Source of the DNA: Mucilaginibacter sp. UBA5151 | Lineage (GTDB): Bacteria; Bacteroidota; Bacteroidia; Sphingobacteriales; Sphingobacteriaceae | Direction: 5' to 3' | DNA length: 64,000 bases | Assembly: GCA_002413785.1 (NCBI GenBank) | Contig: DHXR01000034.1 | Span: forward strand, 24,559-88,558 | In this document: positions 25,057 through 33,644 of the stretch, one piece after another | How the letters are laid out: the number at the start of each line of letters is the position of its first letter | Position numbering within the stretch: the stretch's first letter is position 1 | Notes under the pieces: model-generated | The model's input: only the letters and a program-made list of their open reading frames with translations | Databases searched by the model: none | Told to the model about the DNA's origin: nothing | Position numbers and translations under genes: made by a program

Positions 25057-27483
25057 TCATAAATTATAACTCAGCCTGAACCCCTGTAAAACTTTTGTAA
25101 AACGGCCAAAAGCGAAGCCATAATCCAGACGGACCACTGAGCGTTTTAAGCCAAAATAAACTTCTTTATAATCGGGCAGGATACCCTGGCTAAGATAGGA
25201 CCCGCCAACAATCTCCTGTAGTTTCAGTTTATTGATCAACGGAATGTAGTCCACAAAAACACCGGTAAAGTTATGCTCAAAATGCACTTCAAAGTATGGT
25301 TTATCGGTGCTGTAGGTATAAAAATTCAAAAAATGGAAACTACCTAAAACAGCATCAAAGAAAAAGCTTTGGCCGCCACGGAACTGGTTATAGTCAGGGT
25401 AATACAAGCTTTTAGTATTTAAGAACATCCCTGCCGAAAAGTAATAAGCCGAATAGCCATAAATTCCCATTTTTAACCTTTCCTGGAAAACGTCAACACT
25501 CATGAAATCATAATTCACAGCTGAGCCCAGCCCCGGGACCCCTTTCCGGTAATTGACCCTGAGCCTTGGATTATAATTTGGTAAAATGAATTTACCCGCC
25601 GGGGTGATCGTATAATCCTGGTTAAAAGTAAAAGTAACTGATCCCCGGATGATAAGGGCCCGGTAATAGGGAAAGAGGGGGATGTTGGCATTAGGATCAA
25701 GCGGATTATTGGAGGTGAGTAAAACACTGTCTTTGTTAAACGTATGCAGGGTAGTATTAAATAATGACTTGTGGTCAGCATATTCTATCTGCCCGTTCAA
25801 CAATATTCCATTGGCTACTTCTCCCATAGTGCCTGCCATTATAAACCTTGATTGATAAAGTTTCACATAATTTTGGCCTAAAAGTAAGGTGTTAAGGGAG
25901 TTGATAAACATGCTGAGCGTCCCATTATTGTTCAGATCAAGAAAATCTGAACCTATACGTCCGTAAACGGAAGCATGTTTGTAAGGATTATAAACATAAT
26001 TAACAAACAAATTGGCATTTAATACCTTGTCCGAAAATCCATACCGGGCAGCAGGGATGATGGTGAGGCTGCGCAGGCTGTCGTAAATCGTGGTAAATTT
26101 AACCCTTAGGTTGATGCCCCATCCTTCAACCGTATTATAAAATACCATATTATTCGGCGGTGGAATGGACCAGAAAAAATTATTATTGTTATTATGCCAC
26201 GTGTATCCGTTAAACAAATAAGGGAGCAACCGTAAGCGGTTTTTAGTGTTTAGCAGGGAATCTGTTATTGCCTTATCTTTTTTATCCCTTTCTGCCATAT
26301 CGGCCAGGTGGTAAAACCTGTTTTCCTCTGGTGTAAGCGGCAAAGGCCGGTTTTGCACCCAAAATTGCTCATCTTTCTGATAATTATCTTTGTTACTGTA
26401 GGAGATCTCGTGATTGGGAAGGGGCTTTAAGGCGGTATCAGTGCGCGCATCCAGGTAAACCTGCAGAAATAACCCCGAATATTTAAAGCCCCAAAACTTG
26501 CTGTAAAAATTAAATTTTAAGGCCTGTGGAATCCAGTTGCCATTATTTAGGGGCACATATTGCTGACGGATATGCACAGAATCTATAAACTCCATCCGCG
26601 CATCAGGGGATAAACGGAGGTCGGCGCTATAAAGCAACCATTCTTTTTCAATAATATAAATCGTCCCGCTGAATAAATGTTTATCCTTGCGGATAGGCAG
26701 CACCTGTATCTCGTCGATCAGCCTGTTATTATCGGTAAACTGCCCCGTTAACCGATACCGGTAGTAAGAAAGCGCATGATCTGCTAAAGGTGATAGGAAA
26801 GCATGCTGATCAAGGTCATTCAGGTTCAGGGTATTTTTGTAAAAATCAACTTGTAACTCCTTGGCTTTGTTAAGATTAAAGAGGTACGGACTATTGTTAG
26901 TTGTTTTTGCCGCGATTGCCTGTTCGATGATAGGGTGTTTTGCGTCTGTTTGAAAGTCGGCCAGGGATTCAGAAAAATTGATGAGCCCTTTACGGTCAAG
27001 GTTAAGGTGGAACACAGATGCCGCGTCATTTTTAAGAAAATTTTTGGGCACAGCATTTAACCATTGCAGCACCTTGCTGTAAAGATGGCCGCTATAAGCC
27101 GGGCCCTGGTTCAAATTGATTTTTCGCCTTGCAATTACCCGGCGGATAATAGAATCCGCTGCATCCTGTAAGGGTTTTCCCCCGGCAATCCGGTATAATT
27201 GCAGATCATGATTAACATCATTGCCTTCAATATTGATGGTTTGAAACAAGGGTTGATAACCCGGCGCACGGAAACTGAAGGTGTAAATTCCGGGTTTTAA
27301 ATTTAACAGGTAACGGCCCTGCTCATTTGTTAAGGACCCGGCTTGCACTTCGCTTATCCAAACCGATGCAAAAGCCAAAGAATTTCCCCGAAGGTCTGTT
27401 ATTCTTCCATGAAAATTAACTGTTTGGCCAAAGGCCTTTAGATAAAAGAAAAATAGCAGTACTGAAATAAGGAAAACTCGCAT
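25057..27483 (-). CDS. Outer-membrane protein: carboxypeptidase-like regulatory domain plus DUF5686-type barrel
   Basis: 808 residues with a signal peptide (YLKAFGQ, about residue 20). Residues 22-95 form a CarboxypepD_reg-like/CNA-B fold: FHGRITDLRGNSLAFASVWI then GRYLLNLKPGIYTFSFRAPG. The next section (ADSIIRRVIARRKINLNQGP, YSGHLYSKV) and the long C-terminal part with many barrel strands ending FGRFTKVLQGFRLSYNL match the DUF5686 family, common in Bacteroidota. No TonB box or plug is evident, so it is probably not a classical TonB receptor. Single gene flanked on both sides by repeats. Confidence 0.8.
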   Translation of the reverse strand: MRVFLISVLLFFFYLKAFGQTVNFHGRITDLRGNSLAFASVWISEVQAGSLTNEQGRYLLNLKPGIYTFSFRAPGYQPLFQTINIEGNDVNHDLQLYRIAGGKPLQDAADSIIRRVIARRKINLNQGPAYSGHLYSKVLQWLNAVPKNFLKNDAASVFHLNLDRKGLINFSESLADFQTDAKHPIIEQAIAAKTTNNSPYLFNLNKAKELQVDFYKNTLNLNDLDQHAFLSPLADHALSYYRYRLTGQFTDNNRLIDEIQVLPIRKDKHLFSGTIYIIEKEWLLYSADLRLSPDARMEFIDSVHIRQQYVPLNNGNWIPQALKFNFYSKFWGFKYSGLFLQVYLDARTDTALKPLPNHEISYSNKDNYQKDEQFWVQNRPLPLTPEENRFYHLADMAERDKKDKAITDSLLNTKNRLRLLPYLFNGYTWHNNNNNFFWSIPPPNNMVFYNTVEGWGINLRVKFTTIYDSLRSLTIIPAARYGFSDKVLNANLFVNYVYNPYKHASVYGRIGSDFLDLNNNGTLSMFINSLNTLLLGQNYVKLYQSRFIMAGTMGEVANGILLNGQIEYADHKSLFNTTLHTFNKDSVLLTSNNPLDPNANIPLFPYYRALIIRGSVTFTFNQDYTITPAGKFILPNYNPRLRVNYRKGVPGLGSAVNYDFMSVDVFQERLKMGIYGYSAYYFSAGMFLNTKSLYYPDYNQFRGGQSFFFDAVLGSFHFLNFYTYSTDKPYFEVHFEHNFTGVFVDYIPLINKLKLQEIVGGSYLSQGILPDYKEVYFGLKRSVVRLDYGFAFGRFTKVLQGFRLSYNL

Positions 27484-27611
27484 CGGTTAAACAAAAAAAA
27501 AACAATCAGAAAGCATTTGTCAGCAATACTGATTGTCGGCTAAATGTTGATCCTGACACAAAGACAATTGAGTTGTTGCAAATGTTTGCAGATAAATCAT
27601 TTTAAGTCTCC

Positions 27612-27776
27612 GCTACCGCATCGTCCCGCATGCCTGGTAGCCGATATGCCATGCGATGCTTAGGGTGATTACTGATTTAGACATAGCAAACTTAAAATAA
27701 AGGGATAAATACAAGGACGGCAGTGCATTGCGTTTACCTGGCATACGGGCCACAAAGCGGGGACGCTTGCGGCAGC
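27612..27776. mobile_element. MITE-like element, copy 3
   Basis: 165 bp. The interior is nearly identical to copy 1, including ATTACTGATTTAGACATAGC and AAACTTAAAATAAAGGGATA. The left terminal repeat has lost about 12 bp compared with copy 1 (GCATCGTCCCGCATGCCTGG); the right end GGACGCTTGCGGCAGC is intact. Followed, like copy 2, by a GGCGTTTTGTCTGG junction into a TCTGAACCC palindrome. Confidence 0.7.
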
Positions 27777-27796
27777 AAAGGCCAGAAACGGCGTTT

Positions 27797-27877
27797 TGTC
27801 TGGACCCTAATTTACCGGGTTCAGGAATTTACCGGAATTCTGAAGATTCATTAATTCTATAAATTCGGGTTCAGATA
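27797..27877. repeat. TCTGAACCC-type palindrome, copy P2
   Basis: TGTCTGGACCCTAATTTAC ... TATAAATTCGGGTTCAGA, 81 bp, closely similar to P1. It forms the outer end of composite repeat A (27797-28252). Confidence 0.8.
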
Positions 27878-28100
27878 ATTTGATTCGCGCCTTGCAAATC
27901 TCCTCCAAATTTGCTATATTTGATAAAATCCAAAGGCACCCGGTTTTCAATCGGCAGGAGACGCAACAAAAGTTCAGTTGCAAAATATTTTCGCCGCAAA
28001 AAAATCCATTTTTCAATCGTTTTTTTTAGTTTCTTTGAAGAGCTTTTGTTTATTTATTTGATATACAGCATATTAAATAAAATATCGCCTGATGTTTTAC
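27878..28100 (+). repeat. Composite repeat A, conserved core (possible non-coding RNA gene)
   Basis: About 210 bp that match the reverse complement of 33645-33860, strongly in the first 130 bp. Shared blocks are CCAAATTTGCTATATTTGAT, AAAATCCAAAGGC, CGGTTTTCAA, GCAACAAAAGTTCAG, TGCAAAATATTTTCGCCGCA and AATCCATTTTTCAA, then TTTCTTTGAA. Short frames exist in both copies (a hydrophobic SFFE...YS.LNK stretch is shared) but the A-run length differs by one, so the upstream reading frames disagree. An untranslated RNA is the better explanation. Confidence 0.6.
27892..27922 (+). promoter_or_regulatory. Bacteroidota-type promoter inside composite repeat A
   Basis: TTG at 27892-27894, a 20-nt spacer and TATATTTG at 27915-27922 match the -33/-7 promoter of this phylum. 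The same pair with the same 20-nt spacing is preserved in composite repeat B (33820-33850, minus strand). Transcription would run through the core into the palindrome array. Confidence 0.65.
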
Positions 28101-28252
28101 GAGGAGCTAAACGCGTTTAGCTCCTCAAACGATAAAAATTACGAGGAGCTAAACGCATTTAGCTCCTCAAACCGAAAAAATTACGGGGAGCTAAACGCAT
28201 TTAGCCCCTCAAATCGAAAATATTACGGGGAGCTAAACGCATTTAGCCCCTC
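28101..28252. repeat. Four-unit palindrome array, 42-bp period (repeat A)
   Basis: Units at 28101, 28143, 28185 and 28227, exactly 42 bp apart. Each is a 26-bp palindrome GAGGAGCTAAACGC[G/A]TTTAGCTCCTC, the last two in the form GGGGAGC ... GCCCCTC, with 16-bp A-rich linkers (AAACGATAAAAATTAC and similar). Lies between the core and the 3' end of sdhB. Not a CRISPR array: linkers are short and similar to each other and no cas genes are present. Confidence 0.85.
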
Positions 28253-28301
28253 GTAATCCCGGTTGGCAGGGCGGCGAAACCCCTCCGGGGGAGGAAATTT
28301 T

Positions 28302-28335
28302 TAAAGCCCTCTCCTTTGGAGAGGGTTGGGTGAGG
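28302..28335. repeat. Intergenic palindromic repeat, CTCTCCTTTGGAGAG family
   Basis: AAAGCCCTCTCCTTTGGAGA then GGGTTGGGTGAGG, in inverse orientation to the copies at 12847 and 32363. Confidence 0.8.
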
Positions 28336-28360
28336 CCTTTGCAGCGGTTTGGGTAAGGCC

Positions 28361-28395
28361 AAAAAAAAGCCCCGGGAAAAATTTCCGGGGCCTTT
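28361..28395 (-). terminator. Terminator of the sdhCAB operon
   Basis: On the minus strand GGCCCCGGAAA pairs with TTTTTCCCGGGGC, followed by a run of eight T. It lies about 30 bp after the sdhB stop and is a strong intrinsic terminator. Confidence 0.85.
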
Positions 28396-28422
28396 ACTGA
28401 CAGATTAAACATTGTGATATAT

Positions 28423-29214
28423 CTATTCGCCGGCAGCATGTTCACTTACGCCTTCTTCGCGGAATAGTTTGGCGCTGAAGAAGTCGTTGTTCATGCGGCT
28501 GATATTGGTCATTTTTATTTCTTTCGGACATTCGGCCTCGCAGGCGCCGGTATTGGTGCAGCTGCCAAAGCCTTCGGCGTCCATTTGCGCTACCATGGCC
28601 TGTACGCGGCTGTAACGCTCGGGCTGGCCCTGAGGCAGCATACCCAGCTGCGATACCTTTGCCGAAACAAACAGCATAGCTGATGCATTTTTGCAGGCCG
28701 CCACGCAGGCGCCGCAACCAATGCAGGTAGCAGAGTTCATAGCCTCATCGGCAATTACTTTAGGGATGGGGATAATGTTGGCATCGGGCACGCCGCCGGT
28801 GTTTACCGAAACAAAGCCGCCGGCCTGCTGGATCCTGTCGAACGCCGAACGGTCAACCGCCAGGTCTTTTATAACCGGGAAAGCGGCTGCGCGCCAGGGC
28901 TCAATCACAATGATCTCGCCATCGTGGAAAGTACGCATGTGCAACTGGCAGGTTGTGATTGCATCTTTTGGTCCGTGCGGGTGCCCGTTGATATAGAGCG
29001 AGCACATCCCGCAAATACCTTCGCGGCAGTCGTGGTCAAAAAAGACAGGCTCTTCCCCTTTGTGGATGAGGCCTTCATTTACCACGTCCAGCATTTCAAG
29101 GAATGACATATCCGGCGAAATGCCTTCGGCCTTGTAAGTCACAAAAGCGCCTTTGGCATCCGGGTTCTTTTGACGCCATATTTTCAGCGTCAGGTTCATG
29201 TTTCCAGTACTCAT
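28423..29214 (-). CDS. sdhB: Succinate dehydrogenase/fumarate reductase iron-sulfur subunit
   Basis: 263 residues from the ATG at 29214; the longer frame to 29265 reads into the hairpin spacer and is unlikely. Ligands for all three clusters are visible: [2Fe-2S] DCREGICGMCSLYING and a later TTCQLHM; then CIGCGACVAACKNAS and CTNTGACEAECPKEI for the [4Fe-4S] and [3Fe-4S] centres. It passes electrons between the flavoprotein and the membrane cytochrome b. Last gene of the sdhC-sdhA-sdhB operon. Confidence 0.95.
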   Translation of the reverse strand: MSTGNMNLTLKIWRQKNPDAKGAFVTYKAEGISPDMSFLEMLDVVNEGLIHKGEEPVFFDHDCREGICGMCSLYINGHPHGPKDAITTCQLHMRTFHDGEIIVIEPWRAAAFPVIKDLAVDRSAFDRIQQAGGFVSVNTGGVPDANIIPIPKVIADEAMNSATCIGCGACVAACKNASAMLFVSAKVSQLGMLPQGQPERYSRVQAMVAQMDAEGFGSCTNTGACEAECPKEIKMTNISRMNNDFFSAKLFREEGVSEHAAGE

Positions 29215-29227
29215 AGTTATTGTATTA

Positions 29228-29305
29228 GAATCAAGAACCAAGAACCAAGAATCAAGAGGATGCAAGATATTAATTCTTGACTCTTGGTTCTTGACTCTTG
29301 ACTCT
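29228..29305. repeat. Hairpin spacer of short word repeats between sdhA and sdhB
   Basis: The left arm is built from AATCAAGAACCAAGAACCAAGA and variants, the right arm from the reverse words TTCTTGACTCTTGGTTCTTG. The two can pair over about 30 bp. It lies inside the operon, so it would be transcribed and form a hairpin just before the sdhB start. Confidence 0.75.
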
Positions 29306-29309
29306 TTAC

Positions 29310-31244
29310 TTATTTATAGCTTCTTTGTGTTAAATGAACAAATTCAAAGTCCAGTACTTCTTTATTCAGTACTTCGGGCTGGTTATCGCCTTTGTACCCC
29401 CAGGCTGCCACGAAGGCAAAGTTATCGTCATCGCGTAAAGCCTCACCTTCCGGTGTTTGCGATTCAAGGCGGAAATGGCCGCCGCATGATTCTTTGCGCA
29501 TCAGGGCGTCATCCACCATCAGTTCGGCCAGTTCCAGGAAATCGGCAACACGGCCTGCCCTTTCGAGCGCGTTGTTAACTTCATCGTTGGCGCCAACTAC
29601 AAGGGCGTTTTTCCAGAAATCAGCCCTTAAAGCCTGTATCAGGCCTTTTCCTTTGGTTAAGCCTTCGCCGGTACGGGCCATGCCGCAATATTCCCACATA
29701 ATGTGGCCAAGGTCGCGGTGGTACTCGTTAACTGTTTTTGTGCCTTTAAGGGCAAGCAGTTTATTGATACGGGTAATTACTTCCTGTTTTGTTTGTTCGA
29801 ATGCGGGGTGGTTGCCGTCAACAGGTTTCGGACCTATGGTCGCCAGGTAATCACCTACGGTATAAGGGATCACAAAATAACCGTCGGCAAGTCCCTGCAT
29901 CAGTGCGGAGGCGCCGAGGCGGTTTGCGCCGTGATCGCTGAAATTACATTCGCCCAGGGCGTACAGGCCGGGTATATTGGTGCTCAGGTTGTAGTCCACC
30001 CACAAGCCGCCCATAGTATAATGGACGGCCGGATATATTCTCATAGGCTGAGAGTAGGGATCTTCGTCGGTAATTTGATAATACATATCAAACAGGTTGC
30101 CGTATTTGGCTGATACAGCGTCTTTGCCCAAACGTTTGATAGCATCGGCAAAGTCAAGGAACACGGCAAAGCCCGAAGCGCCTACGCCCCGTCCGTCATC
30201 TACCATTTCCTTGGCGTTACGTGACGCCACGTCGCGGGGAACAAGGTTCCCGAATGAGGGATATTTTCTTTCTAAAAAGTAATCGCGGTCTTCCTCTTTT
30301 ACCTGGCCGGCTTTGATTTGTCCTTTGCGCAATTGTTCGGCTGTTGCCACTGTTTTTGGCGCCCAAACCCTGCCGTCGTTACGCAGGGACTCCGACATCA
30401 GTGTCAGTTTCGACTGGTGGTCGCCCGATACCGGGATACAGGTTGGGTGAATTTGGGTATAGCATGGGTTAGCGAACAAAGCGCCGCGTTTATGGGCCCT
30501 CCACACAGCGGTAGCGTTTGAACCGATAGCATTGGTTGAAAGGTAAAACACGTTGCCATAACCGCCGGTACATAACAATACAGCATGGCCGGTATGGGTA
30601 TCGATCTGCCCGGTGATCAGGTTACGGGTAATAATACCTTTCGCCTGCCCGTCGATGGTTACCACGTCCAGCATTTCGGAACGGGTGTACATTTTTACCT
30701 TGCCGAGGTGGATCTGGCGGTTGAGCGCAGAGTAAGCGCCTAATAGCAGCTGCTGTCCGGTTTGTCCCCTGGCGTAAAAGGTACGTGATACCTGTGAACC
30801 ACCGAACGAACGGTTATCCAGCAGGCCGCCGTATTCGCGGGCAAAAGGCACGCCCTGGGCCACACATTGGTCAATAATGTTCACCGATACTTCGGCCAGG
30901 CGATAAACATTGCCTTCACGGGCACGGTAGTCGCCGCCTTTTATGGTATCATAAAACAGGCGGTAAATGCTGTCGCCATCGTTCTGGTAATTTTTGGCAG
31001 CGTTGATCCCGCCCTGTGCAGCAATAGAGTGTGCGCGGCGGGGACTGTCCTGGAAACAAAATGCCTTTACGTTGTAACCCAGTTCGGCCAGTGAAGCCGC
31101 AGCGGAAGCGCCTGCCAGGCCGGTGCCTACCACAATAACATCATATTTTCGCTTATTGGCCGGGTTAACCAGTTTTAAGTTAAATTTATGCTTGCTCCAT
31201 TTTTCGGCTAATGGACCGGCGGGGATTTTAGCATCTAAAGTCAT
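29310..31244 (-). CDS. sdhA: Succinate dehydrogenase/fumarate reductase flavoprotein subunit
   Basis: 644 residues. The FAD-binding Rossmann motif is VVGTGLAGASAAASLAELGY and the flavin-linking His lies in RRAHSIAAQGGINAAKNYQN. Catalytic blocks are present: HPTCIPVSGDHQSKL, then the Arg-containing MRIYPAVHYTMGGLWVDYN and LGECNFSDHGANRLGASALM. It oxidises succinate to fumarate in the TCA cycle (or the reverse). The length and order C-A-B match the Bacteroidota/epsilon-type enzyme with a single cytochrome b subunit. Confidence 0.96.
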   Translation of the reverse strand: MTLDAKIPAGPLAEKWSKHKFNLKLVNPANKRKYDVIVVGTGLAGASAAASLAELGYNVKAFCFQDSPRRAHSIAAQGGINAAKNYQNDGDSIYRLFYDTIKGGDYRAREGNVYRLAEVSVNIIDQCVAQGVPFAREYGGLLDNRSFGGSQVSRTFYARGQTGQQLLLGAYSALNRQIHLGKVKMYTRSEMLDVVTIDGQAKGIITRNLITGQIDTHTGHAVLLCTGGYGNVFYLSTNAIGSNATAVWRAHKRGALFANPCYTQIHPTCIPVSGDHQSKLTLMSESLRNDGRVWAPKTVATAEQLRKGQIKAGQVKEEDRDYFLERKYPSFGNLVPRDVASRNAKEMVDDGRGVGASGFAVFLDFADAIKRLGKDAVSAKYGNLFDMYYQITDEDPYSQPMRIYPAVHYTMGGLWVDYNLSTNIPGLYALGECNFSDHGANRLGASALMQGLADGYFVIPYTVGDYLATIGPKPVDGNHPAFEQTKQEVITRINKLLALKGTKTVNEYHRDLGHIMWEYCGMARTGEGLTKGKGLIQALRADFWKNALVVGANDEVNNALERAGRVADFLELAELMVDDALMRKESCGGHFRLESQTPEGEALRDDDNFAFVAAWGYKGDNQPEVLNKEVLDFEFVHLTQRSYK

Positions 31245-31255
31245 ATCTTTTTTAT

Positions 31256-31329
31256 TTACGATTTTAGAATTACGGTTTACGATTTAAGATTTTTGAATTC
31301 GTAAATCTGAAGTCGCAATTCGTAAATCA
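31256..31329. repeat. Hairpin spacer of short word repeats between sdhC and sdhA
   Basis: Words of the type TTTACGATTTAAGA / GAATTACGG on one side and GAATTCGTAAATC / CAATTCGTAAATCA on the other, self-complementary over most of the 74-bp gap. Same design as the sdhA-sdhB spacer but with another word. Confidence 0.65.
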
Positions 31330-32109
31330 TTTCAAGCTTTGTATAAAATAAACTACCGGCATTGCCGCGAAACCAAGCGGGATAATTACCCCGAAAAACC
31401 ATGTGCCTATAAAATAAACTACCGGCGTGTATTTGCGGTGTACCCATCCCAGTGTGCGGAAAGCGCTCTGGAAACCATGTAATAAATGGAAAGCCACTGC
31501 GCCCATCGCTATTACATAAAATACTACATACCATGGTTGGGTAAAGCTGCTTGCCACACGTGCATGCAGGTCTTTTACCCGCACTATTTCAACATTGTTT
31601 TCGGTGGATGCCGAATTTTCAAAGTCAGCGGCAGGCGGGGTGTAGTCAGATACGGTGGTTTTGCCTGTTGCAAGGTCGGTGCGGTACTCTTTATAAGCTA
31701 CACTGTTGGTGTATTTATAGTTGTACCAGAAATCGCTCATGTGTATCACGATAAACAAAAACAGGATAGACCCAAGCAGGCCCATGTTTTTTGAAGACCA
31801 TGTTGCCGGCGCCTTGTTTGTAAATTCATAGCCTACAGGGCGCGCCTTGCGGTTATTTAAGGTGATAACAAGGGCATACACCGCGTGCACCAGGATAGCC
31901 AGGTACAACAGGTAGGCAATAACTTCAATCGGCGGGAAATGGGTAAGGAAGTTGGCATACAGGTTAAACCCGTAGCCGCCGTCGTCTTTAAACAACAGGA
32001 GGTTACCCCCAAGGTGCACGATCAGAAAAGTACACAAAAACAAGCCCGTTAAAGCCATGATCAGCTTCTTCCCCAACGATGAGTTAAAGGTTTGTTTAAT
32101 TTCGCTCAT
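31327..32109 (-). CDS. sdhC: Succinate dehydrogenase cytochrome b subunit
   Basis: 260 residues with five hydrophobic segments (GLFLCTFLIVHLGGNLLLF; VIAYLLYLAILVHAVYALVI; GSILFLFIVIHMSDFWYNY; VFYVIAMGAVAFHLLHGFQ; VVYFIGTWFFGVIIPLGFA). The His residues of helices 1, 2, 3 and 4 (IVHLGG, LVHAVY, VIHMSDFWY, FHLLHG) are the expected haem ligands of the di-haem single-subunit type. It anchors SdhAB to the inner membrane and reduces menaquinone. First gene of the operon. Confidence 0.93.
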   Translation of the reverse strand: MSEIKQTFNSSLGKKLIMALTGLFLCTFLIVHLGGNLLLFKDDGGYGFNLYANFLTHFPPIEVIAYLLYLAILVHAVYALVITLNNRKARPVGYEFTNKAPATWSSKNMGLLGSILFLFIVIHMSDFWYNYKYTNSVAYKEYRTDLATGKTTVSDYTPPAADFENSASTENNVEIVRVKDLHARVASSFTQPWYVVFYVIAMGAVAFHLLHGFQSAFRTLGWVHRKYTPVVYFIGTWFFGVIIPLGFAAMPVVYFIQSLK

Positions 32110-32362
32110 TATAATTCAGATTTTTGTTAGGCAAAAGTATTTATTAAATGCCAAAACATATAAATGGAATCGGCTTATTAAGCAGTAAATAGCTATTTAG
32201 AAACAATCTAAAAACAAGACCTTGTTTTTTTGTTTTCAGATATAGACAATTATCCTATTATTGCCAGTACTTTATCATTGGCAATCGCAAAAATGCGGTC
32301 GGCTTTGTTGCTGCAGATAACTACCCTGCCGGTAAATTTCCCGAAAGAGGGCAAAACGGCAA

Positions 32363-32420
32363 CGCCTCACCCAACCCTCTCCAAAGGAGAGGGCTTTAGC
32401 TGCGCCGTTTTTTAAAGTCT
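32363..32420. repeat. Intergenic palindromic repeat, CTCTCCAAAGGAGAG family
   Basis: CGCCTCACCCAACCCTCTCC then AAAGGAGAGGGCTTTAGC, same module and flank as at 12847 and (inverted) 28302. Lies in the 320-bp gap between the pfkB-type gene and sdhC; the rest of that gap (32110-32362) shows an AT-rich probable sdhC promoter and no gene. Confidence 0.8.
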
Positions 32421-32431
32421 CTGCTTCATCC

Positions 32432-33310
32432 CTATTTCCCCTTGCCGCTTTCTAAAAACCCAATCACATCCTCCTCGGTCCCGGTAAACGGCCCCGGCGA
32501 ATCCGTTTTAAGTCCCGCCATAGCGGCTGCAAACCCGCCTGATTCCTGTATGCCGTACCCCTTTATGCGCCGGTATAAATACCCCGCCATATAGGTATCC
32601 CCGCAGCCCGTCGCATCGGCAATAATTGGCGGCGGATAGGCCGGGATGGTATAAAAAACGCCGCCGCTGTAAATTAACGACCCCTTGCTGCCATTGGTTA
32701 TCACCACCTCTTTTACACCCCATGAGGCAGCAAGCCTGGCGCCTTCCCTTACGTCTTTTTGCCCGGTCAAAGCCTCCAGTTCTGCTTCATCAGCTTTTAG
32801 TATGTCAACATATTGCAGGGCCTCTTTTTTGGCGGGCCAGTCGGTTGGGTAAACCTTGTGATTTTCTACTTTGCGCAGGTAGCCCTGTACATCCAGGCTT
32901 ACCCGGCCTTTTGCGGCTAAGGTTTTTATCAGTTCCACCGAAATATCGTCGGCCAGTAAAGGTCCCAGATGGAAGGCCCGCGCATTTAGCCCTTCTATTT
33001 GGGCAATTGAAAAGGGGTCGGCCTTTGCCCAAACATTTTGCGTCCGTTCATCCTGGTTTTGGGCGTAGATGTTCTCAAAGAATACGGTATGGGCGCTGGG
33101 CTGCACATTTACTGTTATACCTTTGTCCTGCAGGTCATTTACATAATGCATTTCGGCAGGTGCAAGGGACGTGGCTAACTGGTACCCTATATCAAGCCGG
33201 CTCACCGCGCTGGAGAAATACCAGGCCGTGCCGCCTGCCATATACATTACCGCGCCGGTGGTAACTACTTTATCGGATGTGATGTGCCCGATGCAACAAA
33301 TATCGTACAT
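32432..33310 (-). CDS. PfkB family carbohydrate/nucleoside kinase
   Basis: 292 residues. Starts MYDICCIGHITSDKVV and ends with the PfkB signature: IIADATGCGDTYMAGYLYRR, where the Asp is the catalytic base and the GCG loop the anion hole. VVITNGSKGSLIYSGG is the nucleotide-binding region. It phosphorylates a sugar or sugar-like alcohol. The exact substrate is not readable; the N-terminal GG of ribokinases is present as MAGGTAWYFSSAV. It may be expressed from the promoter in composite repeat B, which points towards it. Confidence 0.85.
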   Translation of the reverse strand: MYDICCIGHITSDKVVTTGAVMYMAGGTAWYFSSAVSRLDIGYQLATSLAPAEMHYVNDLQDKGITVNVQPSAHTVFFENIYAQNQDERTQNVWAKADPFSIAQIEGLNARAFHLGPLLADDISVELIKTLAAKGRVSLDVQGYLRKVENHKVYPTDWPAKKEALQYVDILKADEAELEALTGQKDVREGARLAASWGVKEVVITNGSKGSLIYSGGVFYTIPAYPPPIIADATGCGDTYMAGYLYRRIKGYGIQESGGFAAAMAGLKTDSPGPFTGTEEDVIGFLESGKGK

Positions 33311-33452
33311 GGAATAATTTATCTAAGCGGCAATATAATGATTTGGTTTAAAAAGTCTTGAGTTCGCCTAAAAGGCGGAAGCTGTTTTCTCTTTTCCTTG
33401 CGGGCGGCATCATCCGGCGCCATCACATTGGCATGCACCCCATTTTCATGAA

Positions 33453-33640
33453 GGCTAAACGCTTTTAGGGCGTGAGAATTAAAAAAACCGCGCAGGCTAA
33501 ACGCGTTTAGGGCGTGATAAAAAAATCCATTCTGAAGGCTAAACGCGTTTAGGGTGTGAGAAAAATTCCGATTCTGAAGGCTAAACGCATTTAGGGTGTG
33601 ATAAAAATCCTCAATCTGAAGGCTAAACGCATTTAGCCTG
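33453..33640. repeat. Five-unit palindrome array, 42-bp period (repeat B)
   Basis: GGCTAAACGC starts at 33453, 33495, 33537, 33579 and 33621, exactly 42 bp apart. Units read AGGCTAAACGC[G/A]TTTAGGGYGTGA, with the innermost (33621) ending TTTAGCCTG, a full palindrome. Linkers are A-rich. Same period as the array at 28101-28252 but with different outer bases, so period and central CTAAACGCNTTTAG are what is conserved. Confidence 0.85.
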
Positions 33641-33644
33641 TAAG

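Noticed and set aside
27911..28120. Small hydrophobic protein gene in composite repeat A, with a partner at 33623-33850
   Set aside because: The shared SFFE...LNK stretch follows from DNA similarity; a one-base difference in an A run puts the upstream parts in different frames, and most base differences change amino acids.
28101..28252. CRISPR array
   Set aside because: The repeats are palindromes with 16-bp linkers that resemble each other, and there are no cas genes. The same holds for 33453-33640.
27878..28252. Retron or group II intron RNA
   Set aside because: There is no reverse transcriptase gene in the window and no domain V-like or msr/msd arrangement was recognised.
28233..28445. 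70-codon minus-strand frame between sdhB and the palindrome array
   Set aside because: It runs through the terminator and repeat DNA and out of the sdhB end.
29198..29578. Plus-strand frame with repeated RTKNQESR-type words
   Set aside because: It is the translation of the word-repeat hairpin and the antisense of sdhA.
32257..32346. Remnant of a gene on the minus strand (KFTGRVVICSNKADRIFAIA)
   Set aside because: A short, somewhat formyltransferase-like phrase, but no second conserved block; may be chance.
33320..33450. Open minus-strand stretch reading HANVMAPDDAARKEKRKQLP
   Set aside because: No start, no family and it runs from the palindrome array; kept as noise.
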